Shown here in pieces: positions 46,888-56,312 of a stretch of DNA of 64,000 nucleotides. The DNA is taken from assembly GCF_017347585.1 (NCBI RefSeq), contig NZ_AP024480.1, positions 486,001-550,000 of the forward strand. Reading direction: 5' to 3'. Source of the DNA: Caldicellulosiruptor diazotrophicus. GTDB lineage: Bacteria; Bacillota; Thermoanaerobacteria; Caldicellulosiruptorales; Caldicellulosiruptoraceae. Position 1 is the stretch's first letter, and each line of letters starts with the position of its first letter. The notes under the pieces are model-generated. The model ran no database searches and had not been told where the DNA came from. It was given only the letters and a program-made list of their open reading frames with translations. The position numbers were made by a program, and so were the translations under genes.

Positions 46888-46978
46888 ATATCCACAGAGT
46901 TATCCACATTATCCACAACTCATTTTTAAACAGAACGAATATTTGCTTATTGTGAATTGTGGATAATTCTGTGGAAAA
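46888..46978. promoter_or_regulatory. Cluster of five DnaA boxes
   Basis: Three 9-mers point right: ATATCCACA (46888-46896), TTATCCACA (46900-46908) and TTATCCACA (46909-46917). Two point left: TGTGGATAA (46958-46966) and TGTGGAAAA (46970-46978). Three of the five match the DnaA-box consensus exactly and the others differ by one base. The two groups face each other across about 40 AT-rich bases. The cluster lies between a terminator and the hpf gene. Confidence 0.75.
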
Positions 46979-47006
46979 AATTTTTGTGTAAATAAGTCGA
47001 AATTGG

Positions 47007-47015
47007 TGGTATATA
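47007..47015 (+). promoter_or_regulatory. Possible extended -10 element of hpf
   Basis: TGGTATATA (47007-47015) fits an extended -10, overlapping another candidate TATAAT (47016-47021). No good -35 is seen. It is 29 bases after the last DnaA box, so DnaA could affect initiation. Confidence 0.4.
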
Positions 47016-47059
47016 TATAATATCAAAACAAAACCTTCTACATAGAAAGGATGGTCAAT

Positions 47060-47608
47060 ATGATGAACTTTATTATCAGTGGTAAAAACATCGAAGTAAC
47101 TGATGCCCTAAAAGAGAGGATTGAAAAAAAACTTTCAAAACTTGAAAGGTATATAAAGCTTAACACAGATGTTCATGTAACTTTGAGTGTTGAAAAAATT
47201 TCACACATAATTGAAGTAACAATACCATTCCATGGAATGATTTTGAGAGCTGAAGAGAGAAGCAACGATATGTACAGTGCCATAGATTTGGTTGTTGATA
47301 CCTTGGAAAGACAAATTAGAAAGTTCAAGACAAAAATAGCTAAAAGGGCGAAAGACGCAGAGTCTTTGCGATATATAACGTTTGAATTAGAAGAGCCAGA
47401 AAAAGAGGTTCAAGAAGAAAATAGTGAGTTTAGAATTGCTAAAACAAAGAAGTTCCCTATAAAGCCAATGAGTGTTGAAGAGGCAATTTTGCAGATGAAT
47501 TTGCTTGGTCACAGCTTCTTTGTATTCTTAAATCAGGACACAGATAAAGTTAATGTAGTGTATAAAAGAAACGACGGTGCGTATGGTTTAATTGAACCTG
47601 AGTATTAA
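47060..47608 (+). CDS. hpf: Ribosome hibernation promoting factor, long form (HPF)
   Basis: 182 residues from ATG 47060, with AAAGGATGG upstream; ATG 47051 lies inside that site. The N-terminal domain (about 1-100, FIISGKNIEVTDALKERIEKKL) binds the decoding centre. The C-terminal dimerisation domain (about 125-180) carries KKFPIKPMSVEEAILQMNLLGHSFFVF. Long HPF joins two 70S ribosomes into 100S in stationary phase. It is followed by a terminator and secA, a common neighbour. Confidence 0.96.
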   Translation: MMNFIISGKNIEVTDALKERIEKKLSKLERYIKLNTDVHVTLSVEKISHIIEVTIPFHGMILRAEERSNDMYSAIDLVVDTLERQIRKFKTKIAKRAKDAESLRYITFELEEPEKEVQEENSEFRIAKTKKFPIKPMSVEEAILQMNLLGHSFFVFLNQDTDKVNVVYKRNDGAYGLIEPEY

Positions 47609-47648
47609 AAGTTTTTAACAAAAGAAAAAATTAAGATCATTACTGCCC

Positions 47649-47685
47649 CCGCTCAAAGACTGTTTGTCTTTGAGCGGATTTTTGT
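47649..47685 (+). terminator. Terminator after hpf
   Basis: CCGCTCAAAGAC (47649-47660) pairs perfectly with GTCTTTGAGCGG (47666-47677), loop TGTTT, followed by ATTTTTG. Confidence 0.93.
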
Positions 47686-47714
47686 TTGAATATAGACTTA
47701 AGAAGTGATAAAAT
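47686..47714 (+). promoter_or_regulatory. Predicted promoter of secA
   Basis: TTGAAT (47686-47691), 17 bases, then TAAAAT (47709-47714), preceded by TGA as an extended -10. secA starts 50 bases downstream. Confidence 0.68.
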
Positions 47715-47763
47715 AATTATTTGAACTGTCCAAAAAATTTTTGAAAAAATCGAGGGTGGAAAC

Positions 47764-50310
47764 ATGTTAAAGATTATTGAAAAGCTAATCGGAAGCTACA
47801 GCGAAAGAGAGATTAAAAAAATCTTGCCAATAGTTGACAAGATAGAATCACTTGCCCCGGAATATGAGAAGTTAACAGATGCAGAGCTAAGGCAAAAGAC
47901 AGATATATTCAAACAAAGGCTAAAAAATGGCGAAACTTTGGACGATATCCTGCCAGAAGCGTTTGCAGCTGTGAGAGAAGCTGCTTGGCGGACTTTAAAG
48001 ATGCGCCATTTTAGAGTACAGCTCATAGGCGGTATAGTTTTGCACCAGGGTAGGATTGCAGAGATGAAAACTGGTGAAGGTAAAACCCTTGTGGCAACTC
48101 TACCTGCGTACTTGAACGCTTTAGAAGGTAAGGGTGTTCATATAGTAACTGTCAATGACTACTTGGCAAAAAGAGACGCTGAGTGGATGGGACCTATTTA
48201 TAACTCTTTGGGACTTTCTGTTGGGGTTATTGTACATGGTCTTAATCATGAAGAGAGGAAAAAAGCGTACAACTGTGATATTACCTATGGGACAAACAAT
48301 GAATTTGGTTTTGATTATTTGCGAGACAACATGGCAATTTACAAAGAAGAGCTTGTGCAAAGAGAGCTAAACTATGCAATAATAGATGAGGTTGACTCAA
48401 TCTTGATTGATGAGGCAAGAACGCCTCTTATAATCTCAGGTCCTGCTGAAAAGTCAACAGACCTTTACAAAAGAGCAGACAGTTTTGTAAGAAGACTAAA
48501 GCCTTTTTATTATAACAGTGATGACGACAAACAAATGCCTGATACAACCGGCTATGACTATATAGTAAACGAAAAAAGACATACAGTTTCGCTTACAGAA
48601 GAGGGGATAAAAAAAGCTGAGAAATATTTTGGTGTTACAAATTTAGCTGACCCGGAAAATGCAACTCTTCACCATCACATTATCCAGGCACTGAAAGCTC
48701 ATGCTCTTATGAAAAGAGATAGGGACTATGTTGTAAAAGATGGGCAGGTAATAATTGTTGATGAGTTTACAGGTAGACTTATGTACGGACGAAGATTTTC
48801 TGAAGGACTTCACCAGGCAATAGAGGCAAAAGAGGGTGTGAGGATAGAAAGAGAAAGCAAAACTTTGGCAACAATAACTTTTCAGAACTATTTCAGGCTG
48901 TACAAAAAACTTGCTGGTATGACAGGTACTGCAAAAACTGAAGAGCAGGAATTCAGAGAAATCTACAAGCTTGATGTTATAGAAATTCCAACTCATAAAC
49001 CAATGATACGAATTGACCATCCAGACAAGGTTTACAAGACAGAAAAGGCAAAGTTTGAGGCAATTGTTCAGGAGATTGTTGAGACTCATAAAAAAGGTCA
49101 GCCTGTTTTGGTTGGTACAGTGTCAATTGAGAAGTCTGAGATGCTGAGCGAGATGCTAAAAAAACATGGTATAAAACATGAGGTTTTAAACGCAAAACAT
49201 CATGAAAAAGAAGCAATGATAATTGCAAAGGCTGGTCAAAAAGGTGCTGTTACAATTGCAACCAACATGGCAGGCCGCGGAACAGATATTGTTTTAGGCG
49301 AAGGTGTTGCTGAGCTTGGGGGCCTCAAAGTAATTGGCACAGAGAGGCATGAAAGCAGGCGAATAGACAACCAGCTTCGCGGAAGATCAGGTCGTCAGGG
49401 TGACCCTGGCGAGTCAAGATTTTATGTGTCGCTTGAAGATGATCTAATGAGGCTTTTCGGGTCTGAGAGGATTAAAAATCTTGTTGAGTCGCTGGGACTT
49501 CCTGATGACCAGCCGATTGAACATAAGCTCTTGTCTGATGCCATTGAAAAGGCACAAAAAAGGGTTGAAGCGCGAAACTTTGAGATACGAAAACACCTTT
49601 TGCAGTTTGACGATGTTTTGAACAAGCAAAGAGAGATAATATACTCCCAGCGACGCAAAGTTTTAGAAGGTGAGAACTTAAGAGACTCTATCTTGGGCAT
49701 GATAGATGAGCTTGTGGATTACAAGATAAAGGTATACACAGGTGAAAGTCCTCATCCTGAAGACTGGGATATAAAAGGTCTTTTGCAGGATTTGAAGTTT
49801 ATATTCTTGGACAGTGAGCTTTCTGAGCAGGATGCAAAAAATATGACAAAACAGGAGCTAAAAGAAAAGCTCATCTCAATTGCAAAAGAAAAATATGAGA
49901 AGAAAGAACAAGAAGTTGGCGAGCTTATGCGCGAGCTTGAAAGGGTTGTGCTTTTGCGAGTTGTTGACATGCACTGGATGGAGCATATAGATGCTGTCGA
50001 GCAGCTGAGAGAAGGTATATCTCTTCGTGCAATCGGGCAAAAAGATCCAATTGTTGAGTTCAGGTTCGAAGCGTTTGAGATGTTTGATGAAATGATAAAG
50101 AGAATCCAAGAGGACACAATAAAAATCATACTTCATGCAAATGTTGAAAATATGCCTCAAAGAGAAAGAGTTGCAAAAGAGATGTATGAAAACGCACCAT
50201 CAGACACACCTGTAAGAAAACCTGTTGTGAACACACAGAAGGTTGGAAGAAACGATCCATGTCCTTGCGGCAGTGGTAAAAAATATAAAAAATGCTGTGG
50301 TGCAGTTTGA
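47764..50310 (+). CDS. secA: Preprotein translocase ATPase SecA
   Basis: 848 residues, full length. Walker A is [13 protein letters not shown] (about 101-113) and the DEAD-like motif is [15 protein letters not shown]. The second ATPase domain has [13 protein letters not shown] and [13 protein letters not shown]. The helical scaffold is about 610-790, and the C-terminal zinc motif is [15 protein letters not shown] (about 830-845), which binds SecB or ribosomes. It drives secretion through SecYEG. It has its own promoter and precedes prfB, a typical order. Confidence 0.98.
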   Translation: MLKIIEKLIGSYSEREIKKILPIVDKIESLAPEYEKLTDAELRQKTDIFKQRLKNGETLDDILPEAFAAVREAAWRTLKMRHFRVQLIGGIVLHQGRIAEMKTGEGKTLVATLPAYLNALEGKGVHIVTVNDYLAKRDAEWMGPIYNSLGLSVGVIVHGLNHEERKKAYNCDITYGTNNEFGFDYLRDNMAIYKEELVQRELNYAIIDEVDSILIDEARTPLIISGPAEKSTDLYKRADSFVRRLKPFYYNSDDDKQMPDTTGYDYIVNEKRHTVSLTEEGIKKAEKYFGVTNLADPENATLHHHIIQALKAHALMKRDRDYVVKDGQVIIVDEFTGRLMYGRRFSEGLHQAIEAKEGVRIERESKTLATITFQNYFRLYKKLAGMTGTAKTEEQEFREIYKLDVIEIPTHKPMIRIDHPDKVYKTEKAKFEAIVQEIVETHKKGQPVLVGTVSIEKSEMLSEMLKKHGIKHEVLNAKHHEKEAMIIAKAGQKGAVTIATNMAGRGTDIVLGEGVAELGGLKVIGTERHESRRIDNQLRGRSGRQGDPGESRFYVSLEDDLMRLFGSERIKNLVESLGLPDDQPIEHKLLSDAIEKAQKRVEARNFEIRKHLLQFDDVLNKQREIIYSQRRKVLEGENLRDSILGMIDELVDYKIKVYTGESPHPEDWDIKGLLQDLKFIFLDSELSEQDAKNMTKQELKEKLISIAKEKYEKKEQEVGELMRELERVVLLRVVDMHWMEHIDAVEQLREGISLRAIGQKDPIVEFRFEAFEMFDEMIKRIQEDTIKIILHANVENMPQRERVAKEMYENAPSDTPVRKPVVNTQKVGRNDPCPCGSGKKYKKCCGAV

Positions 50311-50348
50311 TTTTTTAAAATCATAATTAGAAGGAGTGGTTTTAAAAT

Positions 50349-51468
50349 ATGCTTATGCTTGAAGAAATCTTGCAGAGGCTTGAGAAGGCAGAAGAAGACC
50401 TCAAGGAAATGAGGGTTTCTCTTTGACATCGACAGGCTGGAAAGTGAACTGAAATCGTTGGAGAGTGAGACTTCGAGTCCTGATTTTTGGCAGGATTTAG
50501 AAAACTCTCAAAAAGTTTTACAGAAAATAAAGAGGCTAAAGGACAAGATAGAAAGGTTCCAAAGACTGTATTCTCAATGGGATGATTTGAAAGTATTAAC
50601 AGAACTCAGTATAGAAGAAGGCAATCACGAGATGGCAGAAGAGCTTGAAAAAGAGCTTTTGGACCTTGAAAGGAAAATAGAGGATTTCAAGATAGAGGTC
50701 CTTTTAAACGGTCCCTATGACAAAAACAATGCAATACTCTCAATTCATGCGGGTGCAGGCGGAACAGAAGCTCAGGACTGGGCAGAGATGTTACTTAGGA
50801 TGTATACGCGCTGGGCTGCAAAAAAAGGTTACAAAGTTGAAACTTTGGACATTCTTCCTGGTGAAGAGGCGGGTATAAAAAATGTTACAGTTCGCATAGT
50901 TGGTGAGAATGCTTATGGGTATCTGAAAGCTGAAAAAGGAGTTCACAGGCTTGTGAGAATTTCACCTTTTGATGCAGCAGGAAGAAGACATACTTCCTTT
51001 GCAGCGGTTGAGGTTCTGCCTGAGGTTGAAGATGACACGGACATTGAGATAAAGGAAGAAGACCTTGAGATAGACACATACAGAGCATCTGGGGCAGGTG
51101 GTCAACATGTTAACAAGACAGAGTCTGCTGTTAGAATAAAGCATATTCCAACAGGTATTGTTGTGACATGCCAGAATGAGAGGTCCCAGCACAAGAACAG
51201 AGAAATTGCACTTAAAATCTTAAAAGCAAAACTGTTAGAGCTCAAAGAAAAGGAAAGAAGAGAGAAGATTCAAAAGCTTAAAGGTGAGCAGACAGAGATT
51301 GGCTGGGGAAATCAAATTAGGTCTTACGTATTTTGCCCATATACTTTGGTAAAAGACCACAGGACAGAGACAGAAGTAGGAAATGTTGAGGCAGTAATGG
51401 ACGGTGAGATAGATGTCTTCATAAATGCATACCTGAAGAAATTTAGAAACGAGGAGGAAGTTGCATGA
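50349..51468 (+). CDS. prfB: Peptide chain release factor 2 (RF2), with programmed +1 frameshift
   Basis: The gene starts at ATG 50349 and reads 25 codons to an in-frame TGA at 50424-50426. A +1 shift at CTT TGA C (50421-50427), skipping the T at 50424, continues as Asp for a total of 372 residues. A GAGGG (50411-50415) lies five bases upstream of CTT, like the stimulatory Shine-Dalgarno of other prfB genes. The codon-recognition loop has SPF and the GGQ catalytic loop is residues 250-252. RF2 ends translation at UGA and UAA, so low RF2 favours the shift. Confidence 0.95.
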
Positions 51469-51920
51469 AACAGTATGTCATTTTCAATGTGGGTGATTAC
51501 AGCTTTGGTGTTGACATACTTGAGATTGTTGAGATTATAAAGCCAAATAAGATTGTAAAGGTACCAAGTATGCCCCAGTATGTTGAAGGAATAATTGATG
51601 TGAGAGGCACATCTGTCCCAGTTTATAACCTTGCAAAACGGCTCGAGATTGAGTCAAATGCAGAAGCACAGAAAATAATCATTGTAGAGCTTTCCAAATT
51701 CCAGCTTGGATTTTTGGTTGATGATGTCTCTGAGATACTCAAAATTGAAGATGAGAAGATTGAAAAGGCAAGTGAGAGCATCAGGGGAATCAAACGAAAA
51801 TTCATTGATTCGATTGCGCGTGTCAACGACGATATGATTATTATTCTTGACCTTAAAAATGTTCTTACAATTGAAGAAGAGGATCAAATATCTGAAATGC
51901 TAACAGAGAAAAATCAATAA
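51465..51920 (+). CDS. Second CheW-like coupling protein
   Basis: 151 residues, one CheW domain with YSFGVDILEIVEIIKPNKI, the GIIDVRGTSVPVYNLAKRL core and GFLVDDVSEIL. Its ATG overlaps the prfB stop (ATGA). It is not the cheA-linked cheW (13425) and is more divergent from it, with a longer acidic C-terminus. It may couple a separate set of receptors. Function as CheW is inferred from domain sequence. Confidence 0.9.
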   Translation: MKQYVIFNVGDYSFGVDILEIVEIIKPNKIVKVPSMPQYVEGIIDVRGTSVPVYNLAKRLEIESNAEAQKIIIVELSKFQLGFLVDDVSEILKIEDEKIEKASESIRGIKRKFIDSIARVNDDMIIILDLKNVLTIEEEDQISEMLTEKNQ

Positions 51921-51934
51921 GATTTTTGAATATT

Positions 51935-51978
51935 AGGGGCTTTTTTTAAAAGAAACTTTCCTGTAAGGCCCCTTTTTG
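51935..51978 (+). terminator. Terminator after prfB-cheW
   Basis: AGGGGC (51935-51940) pairs with GCCCCT (51968-51973), extended inwards by AT pairs, with a T-run after. Confidence 0.85.
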
Positions 51979-52024
51979 TTTGCAAAAAACATGATATTTT
52001 TTATCAGAATAAAAAAATAAATTA

Positions 52025-52053
52025 TTGAAAACTGTATACAGGTATACTAAAAT
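52025..52053 (+). promoter_or_regulatory. Predicted promoter of leuCDB with GTATAC repeat in the spacer
   Basis: TTGAAA (52025-52030), 17 bases, then TAAAAT (52048-52053). The spacer has two GTATAC palindromes (52034-52039 and 52042-52047), eight bases apart, a possible operator. Confidence 0.55.
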
Positions 52054-52088
52054 AAATCACAAAATAAGTTCAGGGGTGAAATTTAAAT

Positions 52089-53378
52089 ATGTCAAAACCA
52101 ATGACAATGTCTCAAAAGATTTTGGCGCACCATGCAGGAAAAGAATATGTTGAGCCAGGAGACTTGATTTTTGCAAATGTTGAGCTTGTTTTGGGGAATG
52201 ACGTTACAACACCTGTTGCAATAAAGGAGTTTGAAAAGATAGGGATTGACAGGGTTTTTGACAAAGATAAAATTGCGATAGTTCCCGACCATTTTACTCC
52301 AAACAAAGACATAAAGTCTGCTCAGCAGTGCAAGATGGTTCGCGAGTTTGCTAAAAAGTATGAAATTACAAATTATTTTGAAGTTGGCGAGATGGGTATT
52401 GAACATGCACTCTTGCCAGAAAAAGGACTTGTTGTGCCGGGTGATTTGGTAATTGGTGCAGACTCTCATACATGCACATATGGGGCATTGGGTGCTTTTT
52501 CAACAGGAATTGGTTCTACTGACATGGCATGTGCAATGGCAACAGGAAAGTGCTGGTTCAAAGTACCAGAGGCTATCAAGTTTGTGCTCTACGGCAAAAA
52601 AACTGGCTGGACATCTGGGAAGGATATTATCCTTCACATTATTGGTATGATAGGTGTTGATGGTGCACTTTACAAGTCAATGGAATATACGGGAGAGGGT
52701 TTAAAATCACTTTCAATGGATGACAGGTTCACCATCGCTAACATGGCAATTGAAGCAGGTGCGAAAAATGGCATATTTGAGGTTGATGAGAAAACAATAG
52801 AGTATGTAAAGCATCACTCAACAAAACCATACAAAATTTTTAAGGCAGATGAAGATGCAGAGTACTCTGAGGTTTATGAGATTGATATTTCCAAGATTAA
52901 GCCTACGGTTGCGTTTCCACACCTTCCAGAGAACACAAAAACAATAGATGAGATAACAGAAAAGATTTATATTGACCAGGTTGTGATTGGCTCTTGTACA
53001 AATGGCAGAATTGAAGACTTGAGGATTGCAGCAAAGATCTTAAAAGGAAGAAAGGTTAAAAAAGGGCTCAGATGTATTATATTCCCTGCAACACAGAATA
53101 TATACAAGCAGGCATTAAAAGAGGGACTCATTGAAATATTCATTGACGCTGGATGTGTTGTTTCAACACCCACTTGCGGTCCATGTCTTGGCGGACACAT
53201 GGGGATTTTGGCAGATGGTGAGAGGGCTTTGGCAACAACAAATAGGAACTTTGTTGGCAGAATGGGTCATCCAAGCAGTGAAGTTTATCTTTCATCCCCA
53301 GCAATTGCAGCAGCATCAGCAGTTTTAGGCTATATCGGATCACCTGAAGAGCTTGGAATGAAAGGAGATGAAGAATAG
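52089..53378 (+). CDS. leuC: 3-isopropylmalate dehydratase large subunit LeuC
   Basis: 429 residues. Aconitase-family Fe-S motifs include [31 protein letters not shown] and [17 protein letters not shown], which provide the three cysteines for [4Fe-4S]. The short form is the archaeal/Clostridia type, which needs a separate small subunit. It isomerises 2- and 3-isopropylmalate in leucine synthesis. leuD begins directly after its stop; leuA is not in the window. Confidence 0.96.
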   Translation: MSKPMTMSQKILAHHAGKEYVEPGDLIFANVELVLGNDVTTPVAIKEFEKIGIDRVFDKDKIAIVPDHFTPNKDIKSAQQCKMVREFAKKYEITNYFEVGEMGIEHALLPEKGLVVPGDLVIGADSHTCTYGALGAFSTGIGSTDMACAMATGKCWFKVPEAIKFVLYGKKTGWTSGKDIILHIIGMIGVDGALYKSMEYTGEGLKSLSMDDRFTIANMAIEAGAKNGIFEVDEKTIEYVKHHSTKPYKIFKADEDAEYSEVYEIDISKIKPTVAFPHLPENTKTIDEITEKIYIDQVVIGSCTNGRIEDLRIAAKILKGRKVKKGLRCIIFPATQNIYKQALKEGLIEIFIDAGCVVSTPTCGPCLGGHMGILADGERALATTNRNFVGRMGHPSSEVYLSSPAIAAASAVLGYIGSPEELGMKGDEE

Positions 53379-53879
53379 ATGATTTTCAAAGGTAAAGCTC
53401 ACAAGTATTATGATAACATAGACACAGACGTTATTATTCCTGCAAGATATCTTAACACATCTGACCCCAACGAGCTTGCAAAGCATTGTTTAGAGGATTT
53501 GGATAAGGAGTTTATGAACAAGGTTCAAAAAGGTGACATTTTGGTTGCAGGGAAAAACTTTGGCTGTGGCTCTTCAAGGGAACATGCACCAATTGCAATA
53601 AAGGCATGTGGAGTTTCTTGTGTTGTTGCAAAGTCATTTGCAAGGATTTTCTATCGAAATGCAATAAATATTGGTCTTCCAATTGTTGAGTGTGAAGAGG
53701 CAGTAGATGGTATAGAAGCTGGAGATGAGGTGGAAGTTGACCTTGTAAATGGAATAATTAAAAATCTAACAAAAGGTAAAGAGTTTAAAGCAAAACCCTT
53801 TCCTGAGTTTATGCAAAACATAATGAAAGCAGGCGGACTTATAGAGTTTGTAAAAGGAGAGTTGAAAAAAGATGCATAG
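53379..53879 (+). CDS. leuD: 3-isopropylmalate dehydratase small subunit LeuD
   Basis: 166 residues, short-form LeuD. It has [19 protein letters not shown] at the N-terminus and [21 protein letters not shown] (shortened: [12 protein letters not shown]) in the middle. It pairs with LeuC to form the active dehydratase. The ATG starts immediately after the leuC stop. It overlaps leuB by 8 bases. Confidence 0.96.
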   Translation: MIFKGKAHKYYDNIDTDVIIPARYLNTSDPNELAKHCLEDLDKEFMNKVQKGDILVAGKNFGCGSSREHAPIAIKACGVSCVVAKSFARIFYRNAINIGLPIVECEEAVDGIEAGDEVEVDLVNGIIKNLTKGKEFKAKPFPEFMQNIMKAGGLIEFVKGELKKDA

Positions 53880-54939
53880 GATAGCTGTAATTCCTGGTGA
53901 TGGAATAGGTCCTGAAGTAATTGAACAAGCGCTAATTGTTCTTGATAAGATATCTTCTAAGTTTGGAGTTAAATTTGAATATATCTTCATTGACGCTGGC
54001 GGATGTGCAATCGACAAGTATGGTGTGCCAATTAGAGAGGAAGATTTAGAACTTGTTAAAAAATGTGAAGCAACTCTTTTGGGTGCTGTTGGTGGACCAA
54101 AATGGGATGATCTTCCCGGAAATTTGAGACCTGAACAAGCTCTTTTGAAGCTCAGAGGAGGACTAAAAGTTTATGCAAATTTAAGACCTGCAGTGCTCTA
54201 TGATGAATTAAAAGATTCTTCGCCTTTGAAAAAAGAGATTGTATCAAAGGGTATAGATATCTTGGTTGTAAGAGAACTAATTGGTGGTATGTATTTTGGA
54301 CCTAAGGGGAGAGAAATAAGAAATGGTGAAGAAGTTGCATATGACACTGAAATTTATTCAGTAAGTGAAATAGAAAGAATTGCAAAGGTTGCGTTTGAAG
54401 CCGCCAGAAAGAGAAAGAAAAAAGTAACCTCTGTTGACAAGGCAAACATATTAGAATCTTCAAGGCTCTGGAGAGAAACTGTTGAAGAGGTTGCAAAAGA
54501 TTATCCGGATGTGGAGCTTTCTCACATGTATGTTGACAATGCGTCAATGCAGCTTGTAAAAGACCCATCACAGTTTGATGTTATACTTACTTCCAACATG
54601 TTCGGTGACATTTTGTCTGATGAGGCTTCAATGATTGTAGGCTCGATTGGAATGCTTGCCTCAGCCTCACTTGGCGAAGGCAGGGTAGGCCTTTACGAGC
54701 CAATTCACGGAACTGCCCCAGACATTGCAGGACAAGATTTGGCAAACCCAATTGCAACAATTTTGTCTGCTGCGATGATGCTGCGTTACAGCTTTGACAT
54801 GGAAGATGCTGCAAAGGCTATAGAAAATGCTGTAAAGATTGCTCTCAAAGAAGGGTATAGAACAAGAGATATCTACACAGAAAATTGTAAGCTTGTTGGA
54901 ACAAAGCAGATGGGAAAAATCATTTGTGAAAATATCTAA
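53872..54939 (+). CDS. leuB: 3-isopropylmalate dehydrogenase LeuB
   Basis: 355 residues. It starts [20 protein letters not shown] and has the metal/substrate segments [26 protein letters not shown] and the NAD segment [14 protein letters not shown]. It oxidises and decarboxylates 3-isopropylmalate to 2-oxoisocaproate. A terminator overlaps its stop, so leuCDB is a three-gene operon without leuA. Confidence 0.97.
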   Translation: MHRIAVIPGDGIGPEVIEQALIVLDKISSKFGVKFEYIFIDAGGCAIDKYGVPIREEDLELVKKCEATLLGAVGGPKWDDLPGNLRPEQALLKLRGGLKVYANLRPAVLYDELKDSSPLKKEIVSKGIDILVVRELIGGMYFGPKGREIRNGEEVAYDTEIYSVSEIERIAKVAFEAARKRKKKVTSVDKANILESSRLWRETVEEVAKDYPDVELSHMYVDNASMQLVKDPSQFDVILTSNMFGDILSDEASMIVGSIGMLASASLGEGRVGLYEPIHGTAPDIAGQDLANPIATILSAAMMLRYSFDMEDAAKAIENAVKIALKEGYRTRDIYTENCKLVGTKQMGKIICENI

Positions 54940-54969
54940 AAGCTGCAGAAGATTTTCTGCAGCTTTTTT
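54938..54969 (+). terminator. Terminator after leuB
   Basis: AAAAGCTGCAGAA (54938-54950) pairs perfectly with TTCTGCAGCTTTT (54955-54967), loop GATT, with T following. The stem begins in the leuB stop codon. Confidence 0.93.
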
Positions 54970-54972
54970 GTG

Positions 54973-55001
54973 TTTAAATTCTTTTTAAAGTAAGGTAAAA
55001 T
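54973..55001 (+). promoter_or_regulatory. Weak candidate promoter of the aldo/keto reductase gene
   Basis: TTTAAA (54973-54978), 17 bases, then TAAAAT (54996-55001), between the leu terminator and the gene. Confidence 0.4.
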
Positions 55002-55052
55002 ATAAACATAAAGCATTTTTTAAATAAACCATACACTGGAGGGGTTTTTGAA

Positions 55053-56183
55053 ATGAAGTACAGACCCTTTGGGAAAACAGGCTTTATGGTGTCTGCTCTT
55101 GGATTTGGTGCAATGAGGTTTCCAATCTTGGATGGTGACTATTCGAAGATTGACGAAGAAAAAGCAATTGAAATGCTGCATTTTGCAATCGACAATGGAA
55201 TCAATTACATTGACACAGCGTATGTATATCATGGTGGTAACAGTGAGGTTTTGGTTGGCAAAGCTTTGAAAGGGGGATATAGAGAAAAGGTTAAGGTTGC
55301 AACAAAACTTCCTGTCTGGCAGGTAAATAATTTTGATGATGCTGATAGGATTTTGGATGAGCAACTAAAAAGACTTGATACAAGCTATATTGACTTTTAT
55401 CTTTTGCATGCTCTCAACAAAAACCACTGGAAGAAGCTAAAAGAGATGAACATCTTTAAGTGGATTGAAAAAGTGCTTCTTGAGGGTAAGATAAAATATA
55501 TTGGGTTTTCGTTCCATGACGATGTAGCTACATTCAAAGAGATTGTTGACAGCTACTCCTGGACGTTCTGCCAGATACAGTACAATATCCTCAACCGAAA
55601 CTATCAGGCAGGGGAAGAGGGGCTCAAATACGCAGCCGCAAAAGGAATGGCAGTTGTTATCATGGAGCCACTTTTGGGGGGAAGGCTTGCAAAAGAGCCG
55701 CCTCAAGAGATAAGACAGCTTTGGGAAAAAGCACCTATCAAAAGAACACCTGTTGAGTGGGCACTTTCATGGCTCTGGAACCAGAAAGAAGTGTCGATTG
55801 TCTTAAGTGGTATGAGTACACTAGAGCAGGTAAAAGAAAATATTGAATATGCAAGTAAATATGAAGTGGGAAGTTTAACTGACGAGGAACTTGAGCTTGT
55901 TGAAAGGGTTGCGCAAAAGTATAATGAATTGAGAAAAGTCAACTGTACAGAGTGCAAATACTGTATGCCATGTCCACAGGGCATTGATATTCCGTGGAAT
56001 TTTAGCATTTACAATCAAGCAAGCATGTATAACATGTATCAGGAGATGAAAAATGATTATGCAAAAAAAGAAAAAGAGAGAGCAGAAAATTGTGTTGAGT
56101 GTGGTGTTTGCGAGACAAAATGTCCACAAAATCTGCCAATTAGAAGACTTTTGAAAGAGGTTGCAGCCTATTTTTCGAAATAA
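55053..56183 (+). CDS. Aldo/keto reductase with C-terminal 2[4Fe-4S] domain
   Basis: 376 residues. The AKR barrel (about 1-270) shows MKYRPFGKTGFMVSALGFGAM in short form (FGKTGFMVSALGFG), the catalytic Tyr in YIDTAYVYHGG, Lys in VKVATKLP and His in FYLLHALN. The C-terminus has ferredoxin motifs CTECKYCMPCP and CVECGVCETKCP. It probably reduces carbonyls using NAD(P)H or an Fe-S electron chain. Substrate unknown. Such AKR-ferredoxin fusions are common in anaerobic Clostridia. Confidence 0.92.
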   Translation: MKYRPFGKTGFMVSALGFGAMRFPILDGDYSKIDEEKAIEMLHFAIDNGINYIDTAYVYHGGNSEVLVGKALKGGYREKVKVATKLPVWQVNNFDDADRILDEQLKRLDTSYIDFYLLHALNKNHWKKLKEMNIFKWIEKVLLEGKIKYIGFSFHDDVATFKEIVDSYSWTFCQIQYNILNRNYQAGEEGLKYAAAKGMAVVIMEPLLGGRLAKEPPQEIRQLWEKAPIKRTPVEWALSWLWNQKEVSIVLSGMSTLEQVKENIEYASKYEVGSLTDEELELVERVAQKYNELRKVNCTECKYCMPCPQGIDIPWNFSIYNQASMYNMYQEMKNDYAKKEKERAENCVECGVCETKCPQNLPIRRLLKEVAAYFSK

Positions 56184-56193
56184 AAATAGGTTA

Positions 56194-56223
56194 TTTACTT
56201 TAAAGCGCATTTTATGATAAAAT
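56194..56223 (+). promoter_or_regulatory. Predicted promoter of the rpsF operon
   Basis: TTTACT (56194-56199), 18 bases, then TAAAAT (56218-56223) with the extended TGA. Transcription would start near 56230, leaving a leader of about 83 bases. Confidence 0.6.
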
Positions 56224-56235
56224 ACTGCATGTTGT

Positions 56236-56283
56236 GGGAAGAAAAATTGATCTTCCCTTGCTCCCAAAAAGAGCTTTGGGGGC
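56236..56283 (+). promoter_or_regulatory. rpsF leader with two hairpins, possible ribosomal-protein autoregulation
   Basis: Hairpin 1: GGGAAGA (56236-56242) with TCTTCCC (56251-56257). Hairpin 2: GCTCCCAAA (56260-56268) with TTTGGGGGC (56275-56283), one G-U. They lie between the promoter and the rpsF ribosome site. There is no long T-run, so attenuation by termination is unlikely. In several bacteria an S6-S18 complex binds the rpsF leader. I cannot confirm that this leader is of that class. Confidence 0.5.
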
Positions 56284-56312
56284 CTTTAAGTCTAAAAGGG
56301 AGGTGAAAGCTT

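Noticed and set aside
46780-47050. Chromosomal origin of replication
   Set aside because: DnaA boxes and AT-rich DNA are present, but dnaA, dnaN, rpmH and other origin genes are absent, and genes on both sides run the same way with no strand switch.
51979-52088. T-box riboswitch before leuC
   Set aside because: The leader from the predicted promoter is only about 30 bases, too short for a T-box, and no T-box sequence was seen.
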